Shown: positions 25,955-35,602, counted from the first letter of the stretch. The stretch: 64,000 nucleotides of DNA from Prevotella sp. P6B1 (GCF_000702825.1 NZ_JNKF01000010.1:62001-126000); one strand, 5' to 3'. Numbers and translations: made by a program. Notes: generated by a model not told the origin, from the letters alone.

Positions 25955-28447
25955 ATGCGAAGAATCATCATCCTGATTGTCTTCATGCTGACAAGGTGGA
26001 TTGTGCCAACAAACGCACAACCTCAATGCACCGTGACCCATTACGACGAAACCAATGGCATGGCACAATGGTTTGTTACCCAGATTGTACAAGACAAGAA
26101 AGGCATGATATGGTTTGCCACCTGGAACGGACTGAACCGTTTTGACGGCTACACACTGGAATGCTTCAAGACACGCGTAGGCGATGGTATCGACCTGCCA
26201 TCGAACCGCATACAGGATGCCGTACTAACCGATGATGACAACCTGCTGTGCAAGATTGAGGAGCATATATTCCTGTTTAACACAAAAACCTGTAAGTTCA
26301 GCAAGGTACAGCCCGAAGAGGAACGCAGACAGTTGGTGATGTTTCAGCGACGCATCACGCATCCCAGCGTACCGCATAGCGACATCTTTGAATGTCAGGA
26401 TAAGTACGGCGTAAGGTGGGCTATTGGGCGCGACGGCCATATCGCCTATAAGCAGAACGGACAATGGATAACCTACCCTACCAGTATCGGGCAATACCGC
26501 TATCTGCACTACGGACTGACAGACCATCAGGGGAACGTGTGGTTCCGCAGCGAGAACTCGGTACACAAGCTGACGTTCAGTCAGAAGAACTTCTGTATGC
26601 TGCCACAGGACAAGCCCATGCATGTGCGGGCATTCTGCATCGACAACGCCAAACGGTACTGGGTCACCACACGCGACGATGCCAGCATCCGGCTTTTCGA
26701 CAAAGACAACCATCTGTTAGGCTACCTGGGACGCGACGGCCGACTGCATCCATCATACACATCGTTCGGCTCGCCAATCTATCACGTGATGCAAGACACG
26801 CATGGAACCTTCTGGCTGGCATCGAAACCCGATGGACTCTACAGACTCCGTGAGCATAACGGCAGTTTCAATATCTCGCACTTCTCACTAAACAGCAACG
26901 ACCTGTACAACATCGCAGAGGATCAATACGGGCGACTCTGGGTGGGAACCTTTGAGGGCGGTATCAACTGCATAGAACAGCCACAGGCCGAGCAACCCGT
27001 TATCAGGAATAAGAGCAACGGCCTATCATATCCACAGGATGCAGCAACAAGGGTACGACAAATCCATATTACCGGAAACGGCGTGCTGCTAGCAGCTACC
27101 AACTCCGGACTATTAGTTGCTGATGTATCGAAAAAAGACGCCCGACAAGTACGTTTTAAGCTACACAGTCGGCATGCGCAAGAGGCTGAGAGTCTGTCGA
27201 ACAATGCCCTGATGTACGTACTCGAAGACAGCAAGCATCGCATCTTCATCTGTACGGAGACTGGCGGCATCGACCAGATAGCCTCAAGCAACCTCTTGGC
27301 AGAGGAACTATCTTTCAGTCATTTCAACACCGCTACCGGCTTTGCATCAGACCTGACACAATCAGCCATTGAGGCTGATGGTTCAATCTTGATAACCAGC
27401 AGTAATCAGCTCATCAGCTGGAATCCTGATACCAAGCAAACAGCCGTGTTCGACGCCAACTATTGGAAACATTCGTTCCGCTATTCGGAAGCCATTCCTG
27501 CGAAGTTGCCTGATGGGCACATCATCTTCGGCCTGCAGGACGGTGCACTCGTGGTCGACTCGAAATCGCTCCGTAAAAGCACATTCGTGCCTCCTATCGC
27601 ACTCACTGCCCTATCAATCCATAACGGCAGTCCAGACCTGGCAGTCGACGGTCTCAACACATTATTACTGAAACGACCGGAAGACCGTGACATCACCATT
27701 CATTTTGCAGCATTGGACTACGCAGACGGAGGTAGCATCAACTATGCCTACCAGTTGGGGGATGACGCATCATGGCACGAAATAGGCAAGGAGCATTCTG
27801 CCACCTTCCTTAACTTGTCGCCTGGTACATATCAGCTCAAGATACGTTCAACCAACAGTGATGGTGTATGGGCAAACAATGTTCGCACGCTAACCATCAT
27901 TGTGGAGCCCACCTTCTGGGAGACACGCTGGGCACAGCTACTCTACACCCTGATACTGATAACAGCGGTTGGGGGCGTGCTACGCACCCGACGGTATATC
28001 ATCAGACTGAAGCGTCGCCAGCAAGAACTGCATGAAGCCTATCTGGCATTACTCAATGCGGGTAGTGAAACACGCGACGACCATCAGGAGCCAATGCCCC
28101 GCCAAGTGATGAAACCCGAAGACGAGGCTTTCATGCAACGGGCAGTAACCTTCATCGAGAGTCACCTGTCGGATGCCGACATCAACATAGGCGATATGGC
28201 CGAAGCTACTGCCACCAGCAGATCGGGGCTGAATCGGAAGATGAAATCGCTCTTGGGCGTTACACCACTTGACTTTATTCGTGAGGCTCGCATGCGTAAG
28301 GCATGTGCCATGCTGAAGAAAGGTCTGCTGGTAAAAGACGTAGCCTATGCCTGCGGCTTTACAGACGTGGTGTACTTCAGGAAATGTTTTAAGGCAGAAA
28401 CAGGCATGACGCCCTCGGAATACAGGGATGAAAATTATGGCAGATAG
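25955..28447 (+). CDS. Membrane-tethered propeller/Y_Y_Y AraC-type regulator (no kinase)
   Basis: The protein is 830 aa with a signal peptide at 1-21. Beta-propeller repeats of the two-component-regulator type (Reg_prop: GMIWFATWNGLNRFDG, GRLWVGTFEGGINC) run to about 585. A Y_Y_Y domain follows (588-652, LSPGTYQLKIRSTNSDGVW), then one TM helix (about 661-679), a 40-residue linker and an AraC DNA-binding domain (719-830; AYACGFTDVVYFRKCFKAE). Full hybrid two-component proteins have kinase and receiver domains between these parts and reach 1300-1400 aa; here they are absent. The gene directly precedes a SusC/SusD pair in the same direction, so it probably controls that locus. The ligand is unknown. 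Confidence 0.92.
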   Translation: MRRIIILIVFMLTRWIVPTNAQPQCTVTHYDETNGMAQWFVTQIVQDKKGMIWFATWNGLNRFDGYTLECFKTRVGDGIDLPSNRIQDAVLTDDDNLLCKIEEHIFLFNTKTCKFSKVQPEEERRQLVMFQRRITHPSVPHSDIFECQDKYGVRWAIGRDGHIAYKQNGQWITYPTSIGQYRYLHYGLTDHQGNVWFRSENSVHKLTFSQKNFCMLPQDKPMHVRAFCIDNAKRYWVTTRDDASIRLFDKDNHLLGYLGRDGRLHPSYTSFGSPIYHVMQDTHGTFWLASKPDGLYRLREHNGSFNISHFSLNSNDLYNIAEDQYGRLWVGTFEGGINCIEQPQAEQPVIRNKSNGLSYPQDAATRVRQIHITGNGVLLAATNSGLLVADVSKKDARQVRFKLHSRHAQEAESLSNNALMYVLEDSKHRIFICTETGGIDQIASSNLLAEELSFSHFNTATGFASDLTQSAIEADGSILITSSNQLISWNPDTKQTAVFDANYWKHSFRYSEAIPAKLPDGHIIFGLQDGALVVDSKSLRKSTFVPPIALTALSIHNGSPDLAVDGLNTLLLKRPEDRDITIHFAALDYADGGSINYAYQLGDDASWHEIGKEHSATFLNLSPGTYQLKIRSTNSDGVWANNVRTLTIIVEPTFWETRWAQLLYTLILITAVGGVLRTRRYIIRLKRRQQELHEAYLALLNAGSETRDDHQEPMPRQVMKPEDEAFMQRAVTFIESHLSDADINIGDMAEATATSRSGLNRKMKSLLGVTPLDFIREARMRKACAMLKKGLLVKDVAYACGFTDVVYFRKCFKAETGMTPSEYRDENYGR

Positions 28448-28455
28448 GAGGTAAT

Positions 28456-28485
28456 ATTGTGTCAAATACCCAGTACTGACACAAT
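28456..28485. promoter_or_regulatory. Palindrome upstream of the second SusC gene: operator or terminator
   Basis: ATTGTGTCA, 12 bp, TGACACAAT is a perfect inverted repeat with 21 bp between half-site starts. It lies 51 bp before the -7 box at 28537 and just after the regulator's stop. Weaker flanking symmetry (ATAGGAGGT/ACCCCCTAT) would extend it to a long hairpin, so a terminator role is also possible, though no T-run follows directly. Confidence 0.55.
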
Positions 28486-28536
28486 CACCCCCTATCATTG
28501 GGATGTTTTTCCACCTGCGTTTTTTTATTAATAGTG

Positions 28537-28544
28537 TACTTTTG
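28537..28544 (+). promoter_or_regulatory. Promoter -7 element of the second SusC/SusD operon
   Basis: TACTTTTG with GCAGC following, as at the two fructan promoters. No TTTG stands at -33, suggesting activator dependence. Confidence 0.7.
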
Positions 28545-28596
28545 CAGCCGACATTTATTTTTCATAGTACTAACTATTAATAAAAAACAAAATTCA

Positions 28597-31500
28597 ATGA
28601 ACCAACAATTCAAAAGGTTTACAGTAGTGATAGCATCATGCATGCTATGGCTCGTGAGTTTTGCCCAGCAGACGGTAACCGGACTGGTGAAAGATGCACA
28701 GGGCGAACCTCTTATTGGTGTTAGTGTGATGGTTAAAGGTACCACGAATGGTACGGTGACCGACTTCGATGGCAAATACACCATCCTGTCAGTCAAGCCA
28801 TCAACACAACTTCAGTTTTCCTACATCGGCTATCTGACCAAGACAGTCACTGTAGGCAGTCAGTCAACCATCAACGTAGTGATGGACGAGGACAACGCAT
28901 CGCTCGACGAGGTGGTCGTAATCGGTTATCAGACTGTACGCCGTCGTGACCTGACAGGATCGGTGGCCTCGGTATCAGGTAAGAACGTAGCTTCGGCTCC
29001 TGTAGCCAATCTGACACAGGCGCTGCAAGGAAAACTGCCTGGTGTGAACATCGTATCGCAGGACGGCCGTCCCGATGCCTCGGTTTCTATCCGTGTACGC
29101 GGCGGTGGTTCTATCTCACAGAGCAATGAGCCACTGGTACTGATTGATGGTATCGCTGGTTCGATGAGCGATATTCCTGCCGATCAGGTAGAAAGCATCG
29201 ACGTGCTGAAAGACGCCTCATCGACAGCCATCTACGGTGCGCGTGGTGCCAATGGTGTTATCCTGGTAACCACCAAAGGAGCCAAAGAGGGTAAAGTATC
29301 GGTATCGTACAACGGCTACGCCAAGTTCAACACCCCCACCAAGTATCTGGAATCGCTCTCGCCCTATGACTATTTAGCTTATACCTGGGCGGTGGCAGAT
29401 GCCTATAACCCCACCTATGCCACTGAGATATCGAACTTGTTCGGACTGGCCAATGGCGGTATAGAGGCCTATAAGAACGTAAGCAAGTATGATGTACAGA
29501 AGGATGTGTATGGTAACTCTTTCTCACATAATCACGACCTGACCATCTCTGACGGCACCGATAAGACCAAGGTGCTCTTCTCAGTAAACTACATGGACGA
29601 GGAAGGACTGAAGATCAACTCGTATAAGAAACGTGCTAACATTTCGCTGAAGTTCAACCAGAAACTGGCCAAGAACCTCGATTTCGCACTTGATACACGC
29701 TACGTCGATGTGCAGAGCATGAGCAACGAGGGAACCACCAGCGGACAGGGTTCCATCCTGTCGTTCGCCTACCGTTTCCGTCCTATCGCCACAAGCGACA
29801 TCAAGGGCGACCTTGGTGCCTTACGCACAGGCAATATAGATATGTATGGCCGTCAGACACTCTGGGACCGCTATAGCCCATACGAGCGCATCAAAGACTA
29901 CGAGCCACTGTCAATGCGCCAGCATCTGCGCGCTACAGCCTCGTTGAACTGGGGCATCGTGAAAGGACTGACCTATCACACAGATTTCACCTTAGCACGC
30001 GGCTGGAACCAGACCAAGAACTGGAGTGGCGCTACCTATTCAGACTATCTGAGCGACGAAGGCGAGAAACTGTTTGCCGGCGACGCACAGTATGCACAGG
30101 GCAAGAGTTGGAGCCTGCGTTGGACCAACACATTGAACTACGTCATTGATATCGCCAAGGGCCACAACCTGAATGTGCTGTTGGGTCAGGAGGTCACCAA
30201 CTCGGGTGGCGAGAGCATCGGTGTAAACGCCAACCACTTCCCAGCCAACTTCAGCAAGGACAATGCCTTTGCCATGATCAACCAGTATGATCCTAACGCA
30301 GGCAAGACCACCAATTTCTACTCAGGATTCTCTACTCCCGAGCGTATTCTCTCATACTTCGGACGTCTGAACTACAACATGCTTGACCGCTATCTGCTCA
30401 CTGTGACCATGCGTGCCGATGGTAGTTCTAAGTTCTCGCCTAAGCACCGCTGGGGTTATTTCCCTGCAGCTGCTCTGGCATGGCGCATCACCGAGGAGCC
30501 ATTCATGGCCAGTGTCAAGAGCTGGCTCGACAATCTGAAACTGCGCGTATCGTATGGTACGGTAGGTAACGACGGTATCAGTGCCGACCTCTGGTCGCAG
30601 ACCTGGGCAGCCGAGACCGATAACCGTTGGCGTTACATCATGAACGGTGCCTTCCTCCCCTCGTATGATCTTGCCTCGGCATCGATGGCCAACGAAGACC
30701 TGAAATGGGAGACCACCATTACACGAAACATCGGTCTGGACTTCAGTTTACTGAACGGCCGACTCTGGGGTACCATCGATGTCTATAAGAACACCACCAA
30801 GGACCTGCTGATGAACACATCGCTGCCTGGCATTACCGGCTTCACTTCGACATTCGCCAACATCGGCCAGACCAGCAACAAAGGCTTGGAGCTCTCATTG
30901 GGTGGTGTTATCTATAAAGATAACGACTGGAGTGTAACCGCCAATGCCAACATCAACTTCAACAAGGGAAATGTTGACAAGTTAGCAGATGGAGTAACTG
31001 GTGAATATGGTACACAGTGGATTCAGATGCGTATGCCAAGCGACGATTATATTCTGAAAGTCGGAGAGCCCGTAGGCCTGGTATATGGTTTGGTTGCGCA
31101 GGGCTACTACACACCTGCCGACTTTGATTATGATAATGGTTGCTATACCTTGAAGAAGGGAGTTGCCGATCTGGCCTCGAACCTCTCTCAGTTCTATGGC
31201 GTGCCCAAGGACGGACGTCCAGAAGGTCAGGTGGCTTATCCCGGTATGCCCAAGTATCAGGATACAGACAATAATGGTGTGATTAACTCGGAAGACTACA
31301 CCATTATCGGCGACATGAATCCTACACACACTGGCGGCTTCAATATCAATGCCACCTTTAAGGGCTTCGATCTGGGCCTATACTTCAACTGGAGTTACGG
31401 CAATAAGATCTACAACGTAAATAAGTTGGCCTCGATGTACGGTTACAAGGATAACGGTATCTTCATGAACAAACTGGATTTCATGAAGGATGCCTACAGA

Positions 31501-31890
31501 TACTACGACATCGTGAACGGCGAACTGGTTCGCTATACAGCACCAGAGGACCTGAACCGACTGAATGCGAATGCAAAATATGCCAATGCCTACCACGAGA
31601 CAGGTATCGTTTCGAGTGATGGTATTGAGAATGGCTCCTATCTTCGTTTGAACACACTCACATTAGGCTACAGTCTGCCCAAGCAGATCATCAACAAGAT
31701 TGGCATGAGTAACTGCCGTATCTACGGAACGGTATATAACTTATTGACAATTACCGGCTACGACGGTCTGGATCCTGAGGTGAACACCAACAGCAATCAG
31801 GGTAACGCAGCCTATCCAACAATCGGACTTGACTGGGGAACCTATCCTCGTTCACGTTCGTTCGTAATTGGCCTGAATGTTCAGTTTTAA
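28597..31890 (+). CDS. SusC-like TonB-dependent transporter (second locus)
   Basis: The protein is 1097 aa from the ATG at 28597 (MNQQFKRFTVV, signal ending SFAQ). The in-frame ATG at 28498 lies upstream of the -7 promoter box and gives no signal sequence. Domains: CarboxypepD_reg-like (VTGLVKDAQGEPLIGVSV), TonB box region (DEVVVIGYQT), plug (VSIRVRGGGSISQSNEPLVL, IYGARGANGVILVTTKG) and barrel. It imports an unidentified oligosaccharide. It is followed by its SusD partner after 17 bp. No glycoside hydrolase is linked, so the substrate cannot be named. Confidence 0.93.
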   Translation: MNQQFKRFTVVIASCMLWLVSFAQQTVTGLVKDAQGEPLIGVSVMVKGTTNGTVTDFDGKYTILSVKPSTQLQFSYIGYLTKTVTVGSQSTINVVMDEDNASLDEVVVIGYQTVRRRDLTGSVASVSGKNVASAPVANLTQALQGKLPGVNIVSQDGRPDASVSIRVRGGGSISQSNEPLVLIDGIAGSMSDIPADQVESIDVLKDASSTAIYGARGANGVILVTTKGAKEGKVSVSYNGYAKFNTPTKYLESLSPYDYLAYTWAVADAYNPTYATEISNLFGLANGGIEAYKNVSKYDVQKDVYGNSFSHNHDLTISDGTDKTKVLFSVNYMDEEGLKINSYKKRANISLKFNQKLAKNLDFALDTRYVDVQSMSNEGTTSGQGSILSFAYRFRPIATSDIKGDLGALRTGNIDMYGRQTLWDRYSPYERIKDYEPLSMRQHLRATASLNWGIVKGLTYHTDFTLARGWNQTKNWSGATYSDYLSDEGEKLFAGDAQYAQGKSWSLRWTNTLNYVIDIAKGHNLNVLLGQEVTNSGGESIGVNANHFPANFSKDNAFAMINQYDPNAGKTTNFYSGFSTPERILSYFGRLNYNMLDRYLLTVTMRADGSSKFSPKHRWGYFPAAALAWRITEEPFMASVKSWLDNLKLRVSYGTVGNDGISADLWSQTWAAETDNRWRYIMNGAFLPSYDLASASMANEDLKWETTITRNIGLDFSLLNGRLWGTIDVYKNTTKDLLMNTSLPGITGFTSTFANIGQTSNKGLELSLGGVIYKDNDWSVTANANINFNKGNVDKLADGVTGEYGTQWIQMRMPSDDYILKVGEPVGLVYGLVAQGYYTPADFDYDNGCYTLKKGVADLASNLSQFYGVPKDGRPEGQVAYPGMPKYQDTDNNGVINSEDYTIIGDMNPTHTGGFNINATFKGFDLGLYFNWSYGNKIYNVNKLASMYGYKDNGIFMNKLDFMKDAYRYYDIVNGELVRYTAPEDLNRLNANAKYANAYHETGIVSSDGIENGSYLRLNTLTLGYSLPKQIINKIGMSNCRIYGTVYNLLTITGYDGLDPEVNTNSNQGNAAYPTIGLDWGTYPRSRSFVIGLNVQF

Positions 31891-31907
31891 GAAATAATAA
31901 TGACGAA

Positions 31908-33959
31908 ATGATTATGAATACCAAAAATATAAAAACAGGCGGTTTTCTGCTTTGTGCTATGCTCTTTGCTTCGTGCAGCGACTATCTCGACGTAGAATCG
32001 CCAGCCAAAAACGATGATGCATTTGTGACATCATCAACAGACGAGACCTTCAAAGCCCTCTCATGGGCATACGCTGAATACCGACAGAACTGTGCTTCGG
32101 GCGGTAACTACCACTGGGAGGACTGCACATCGGATGCCGAATACTATCCAGAGTTCAACTCGCCTAATAACACCATCGGTATGCTGATGCCCGAAGAAAC
32201 CAAGATCAGCGGCAAGCAGTCGCAGTTCAACTCACTCTACAGCGCTCTGGCCCGTGCTCGTCGTGTGGCCGACGTCATAGCCAAAAAGGATGATTATGCC
32301 AAAGCCGTTGAAACTGGCACCACCAACATGTGGACCCAACTCTATGGCGAGGCTATGACACTTTATGCATACTGCTATTTCCACCTGACCAAGCACTATG
32401 GAGATGTGCCCTTCGGCATTGAGAACTCTGTGGCTACCGAAGGCTATCCGCTGGTATCGCGCTACGAGATCTACGATAAACTGATTGCAGAGCTGCAGGC
32501 TGTTGAGCCACTGATGTACAAGTTAGGTGAAGGCGGCATCACAGCAGAACGCATGTCACGCACATTCACTGATGGCCTGATTGGACAGATGGCTTACTAC
32601 GCTGCTGGTTGGCAGACAATCCGTACGGATGTAAACGGTCTGTACGGCGACGTACAATTCGACAAACAGGGCACTGAGGCAAACGGATGTGTTTACGCTC
32701 GTCGAACCGACTACAAGACATATCTACAAACAGCCGAGAAGTATTTCTCAATGGCACTTAACGAGAATAAGGGAACCTGCCAACTGGTGACTGCCGACGG
32801 TCGTGGTTACTGCAACAACCCATTCCAGATGGTGTTCCAATATGCGCACAACAACCAGATCAGTCCAGAGTCGCTCTTCGAGATCGGCAACATGGAGACT
32901 ATACAGAGTGAGCGTCCTTATAGTCAAGGCCGTCCTTCAAATGGTGGTGGTTCGAATGCAGCCCCCTGTAAGGTGTTTGGTGCCTTCCGCGTGGTGCCAT
33001 CGTTCTACTACACCGGATATGAAGATGGTGACAAGCGTATGGATGTCAGTATGACCGTAACCGGCAGCAACGGCGACGGCAATGAGGTATTACTATCGTT
33101 CCTGAACGGCAATAAGTGCAAAGGCGGCATCTCCAACAATAAATGGGACGACAATCGCATGAATCCACCTTATGTCCGTGCACAGCGCCAGTCGGGTATC
33201 AACTACGTAGAACTGCGTATGGCCGACGTGATGCTGATGCTGGCAGTATGTAAAGCAGAACTGGGCACCGACAATGCCGGAGCCATCAGTCTGGTGAACC
33301 AGATACGCCAGCGCGCTTTCGGCGACAATAATCACGCCATTGCCACTGGTCTGAGTGGCAAAGCACTGCTTGATGCCATCTACAAGGAGCGTCAGCGCGA
33401 ATTACTCTTCGAGGGTACGATACGCTGGGACATGATCCTATCAGGCAAGTTCACGGAGCGCACCAACCAGATGCGCGCTCAGGTCAAGGAGATGATTGCG
33501 GGATTAAAAGCAAACGGATATTACACCTTTAACAATGGTCGCACAATCCCTGCATACGTATGGACCAAGAATGTACATCTGGAAAATCCACTTACCTTTG
33601 ATGCTGATCCAACTAATGCAGCACTCTTCCCTGGCTGGAGAGGACAGTATGACTACACCACGATTACCGACGTAAAAGCAAAGGTTAAGGGCAATGACCA
33701 CAATGTAGCCATTAAGGGCTTATTTAAGTATATCGATCCTGACAGTCACGAGGCTCATGCACTGGAAGCCGACGGATATGTGAAAACAAACTGGGGTATT
33801 GACGTAGTTGCCGAAGAGGCAGGCATCTACGACCGCAATCTGCTTTCAGGTCTGGGAACAGCCGGCAATGCACCACGTTATTATCATCCGATTCCATTTG
33901 AGGTACTGACACAGTCGAAAGGCCAGGTAACCAATGGCTACGGACTTCCACAGAAATAG
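31908..33959 (+). CDS. SusD-like surface lipoprotein (second locus)
   Basis: The protein is 683 aa, longer than most SusD proteins (500-600). The lipoprotein signal ends FASC (ATG at 31908 or 31914). SusD features include SDYLDVESPAKNDD after the lipid cysteine, helical TPR-like segments and the C-terminal R-Q-R-E-L-L-F-E-G-x-I-R-W-D motif followed by the HPIPFEVL tail. It partners the preceding SusC. The extra length lies mainly in the C-terminal half. Confidence 0.93.
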   Translation: MIMNTKNIKTGGFLLCAMLFASCSDYLDVESPAKNDDAFVTSSTDETFKALSWAYAEYRQNCASGGNYHWEDCTSDAEYYPEFNSPNNTIGMLMPEETKISGKQSQFNSLYSALARARRVADVIAKKDDYAKAVETGTTNMWTQLYGEAMTLYAYCYFHLTKHYGDVPFGIENSVATEGYPLVSRYEIYDKLIAELQAVEPLMYKLGEGGITAERMSRTFTDGLIGQMAYYAAGWQTIRTDVNGLYGDVQFDKQGTEANGCVYARRTDYKTYLQTAEKYFSMALNENKGTCQLVTADGRGYCNNPFQMVFQYAHNNQISPESLFEIGNMETIQSERPYSQGRPSNGGGSNAAPCKVFGAFRVVPSFYYTGYEDGDKRMDVSMTVTGSNGDGNEVLLSFLNGNKCKGGISNNKWDDNRMNPPYVRAQRQSGINYVELRMADVMLMLAVCKAELGTDNAGAISLVNQIRQRAFGDNNHAIATGLSGKALLDAIYKERQRELLFEGTIRWDMILSGKFTERTNQMRAQVKEMIAGLKANGYYTFNNGRTIPAYVWTKNVHLENPLTFDADPTNAALFPGWRGQYDYTTITDVKAKVKGNDHNVAIKGLFKYIDPDSHEAHALEADGYVKTNWGIDVVAEEAGIYDRNLLSGLGTAGNAPRYYHPIPFEVLTQSKGQVTNGYGLPQK

Positions 33960-34033
33960 AAGATTTTAGTTTTTGTTAGTTAGTAAGAATGTATTAAGTT
34001 ATTTATTAATACAGGTTAGTTTTAGTTTTTTGT

Positions 34034-34061
34034 GTAGGAGAGTGCAAGAGCATTCTCCTAC
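34034..34061 (+). terminator. Probable terminator of the second SusC/SusD operon
   Basis: A 12-bp stem (34034-34045 with 34050-34061, one G-T pair) with AAGA loop, followed by the weak tail TTATTCTC. Confidence 0.65.
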
Positions 34062-34087
34062 TTATTCTCAAAAAAAAGAAAAAGAAC

Positions 34088-34118
34088 TTGCGAATTACAG
34101 AAAAAATGCTTAACTTTG
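34088..34118 (+). promoter_or_regulatory. Promoter of the AXE1-type esterase
   Basis: TTG (34088-34090), 20 bp, TAACTTTG (34111-34118). It rules out the in-frame TTG at 34116 as a start. Confidence 0.8.
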
Positions 34119-34136
34119 CATCAAAACAAATTATTT

Positions 34137-35435
34137 ATGAATAGAATAAGATTATACTTTTTACTGCTGATGATTTGCAGTAGTGTGATGATAAATGCTG
34201 AAAACTATCCCTATCGCTCAGACTATCTGTGGCAGACTATGCCTGACCATGCGAACTGGTTGTACCAAGTAGGCGAGAAAGCAAAAATAGAGGTAACATT
34301 CTGTATCTATGGAATACCACAGAATGTTGAGGTAAACTACGAAATTGGCCCCGACATGATGCCAGCGACATCGAAAGGAAAAGTTTGGCTGAAGAACGGA
34401 CGTGCCATCATTGATATGGGCACCATGAAGAAACCTGGATTTCTGGACCTAAGACTGACAGCTCAGGTAAACAATCAGAGCTATCAACACCACGTTAAAG
34501 TGGGTTTCTCACCAGAAAAGCTGAAACCTTACACGGCGGATCCAAAAGACTTTGATACCTTCTGGAAAGCCTGTCTGGACGAAGCGAGGCAGACGCCAGT
34601 ATCCTACACCTGTAAGAAAGTGGACGCCTACTGCACTGACGAGACCGAGACCTATCTATTAAAAATCAAGACCGACAGACGCCATAGTATTTATGCCTAC
34701 CTGTCGAAACCTAAGGCAGAAGGGAAATATCCCGTAGTCCTTTGCCCGCCAGGTGCAGGTATCAAGACCATCAAAGAACCGATGCGCAACATCTTCTATG
34801 CCAAGAACGGCTTTATCCGGTTGGAGATGGAAATACACGGTCTGAACCCAGAAATGACCGACGAACAGTTCAAGGAAATCACAACGGCCTTTGACTACGA
34901 GAACGGCTACCTGACAAACGGTCTCGACGACAAAGACAACTACTACATGAAGCACGTCTATGTAGCCTGCGTACGCGCCATAGACTTCCTCTGTGCGCAC
35001 CCTGACTGGGATGGCCAAAACGTGTTTGTACAGGGTGGCAGTCAGGGCGGCGCCCTCTCACTTATCACAGCAGGGCTCGACAGTAGGGTAACTGCCTGCG
35101 TGGCCAATCATCCTGCACTGAGCGACATGGCCGGCTATCTGGATAATCGTGCCGGTGGGTACCCGCACTTCAACCGCCTGAAAAACATGTTCACCCCTGA
35201 GAAGGTAAAGACAATGGCCTACTACGATGTCGTAAACTTCGCACGGCGCATCACCTGTCCGGTATATCTGACGTGGGGATATAACGACAACGTATGTCCA
35301 CCAACAACCAGCTATATCGTATGGAACATCATCACTGCCCCAAAGGAATCGCTGATAACTCCCATCAATGAACATTGGACGACTAACGAGACCAATTACG
35401 GACAGATGACCTGGCTCAAGAAACAAAAACGCTAA
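34137..35435 (+). CDS. Secreted AXE1/cephalosporin-C-deacetylase-like carbohydrate esterase
   Basis: The protein is 432 aa from the ATG at 34137 (MNRIRLYFLLL), with a signal peptide ending INA. A beta-sandwich N-terminal domain (about 30-130) precedes an alpha/beta-hydrolase domain. The catalytic triad is visible: Ser in GGSQGG, Asp in WGYNDNVCPP and His in NEHWTTN. AXE1 enzymes remove acetyl groups from xylan or other sugars. It has its own promoter downstream of the second SusC/SusD operon, so it may act on the same glycan; that link is inference. Confidence 0.87.
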   Translation: MNRIRLYFLLLMICSSVMINAENYPYRSDYLWQTMPDHANWLYQVGEKAKIEVTFCIYGIPQNVEVNYEIGPDMMPATSKGKVWLKNGRAIIDMGTMKKPGFLDLRLTAQVNNQSYQHHVKVGFSPEKLKPYTADPKDFDTFWKACLDEARQTPVSYTCKKVDAYCTDETETYLLKIKTDRRHSIYAYLSKPKAEGKYPVVLCPPGAGIKTIKEPMRNIFYAKNGFIRLEMEIHGLNPEMTDEQFKEITTAFDYENGYLTNGLDDKDNYYMKHVYVACVRAIDFLCAHPDWDGQNVFVQGGSQGGALSLITAGLDSRVTACVANHPALSDMAGYLDNRAGGYPHFNRLKNMFTPEKVKTMAYYDVVNFARRITCPVYLTWGYNDNVCPPTTSYIVWNIITAPKESLITPINEHWTTNETNYGQMTWLKKQKR

Positions 35436-35568
35436 TAAGTTCCGTGTAAGGAACTACTGATCAATGCGATAGCGATGCCGATGCTGACATTTTACATTCG
35501 ACTCGACAACAGGTTCTTCAATGCCTCGATAGGAATGAGACTGTAGCCTATCTGGAAAAGAAAAATGA
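35436..35568. other. Intergenic stretch with a coding-like minus-strand remnant
   Basis: The gap between esterase and pckA begins with a small hairpin (35438-35443 with 35450-35455). On the minus strand, a frame running from about 35590 to a stop near 35500 reads FQIGYSLIPIEALKNLLSSR, which looks like natural protein but has no clear start. It could be a gene relic; I cannot name the parent. Confidence 0.35.
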
Positions 35569-35602
35569 TATGTCGGAGTGACAAATGAGCCACTCCGACA
35601 TA
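35569..35602 (+). terminator. Terminator-like hairpin before pckA
   Basis: A perfect 12-bp stem (35569-35580 with 35591-35602), 10-nt loop, then AAATTTTA. It probably ends esterase transcription. Confidence 0.65.
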
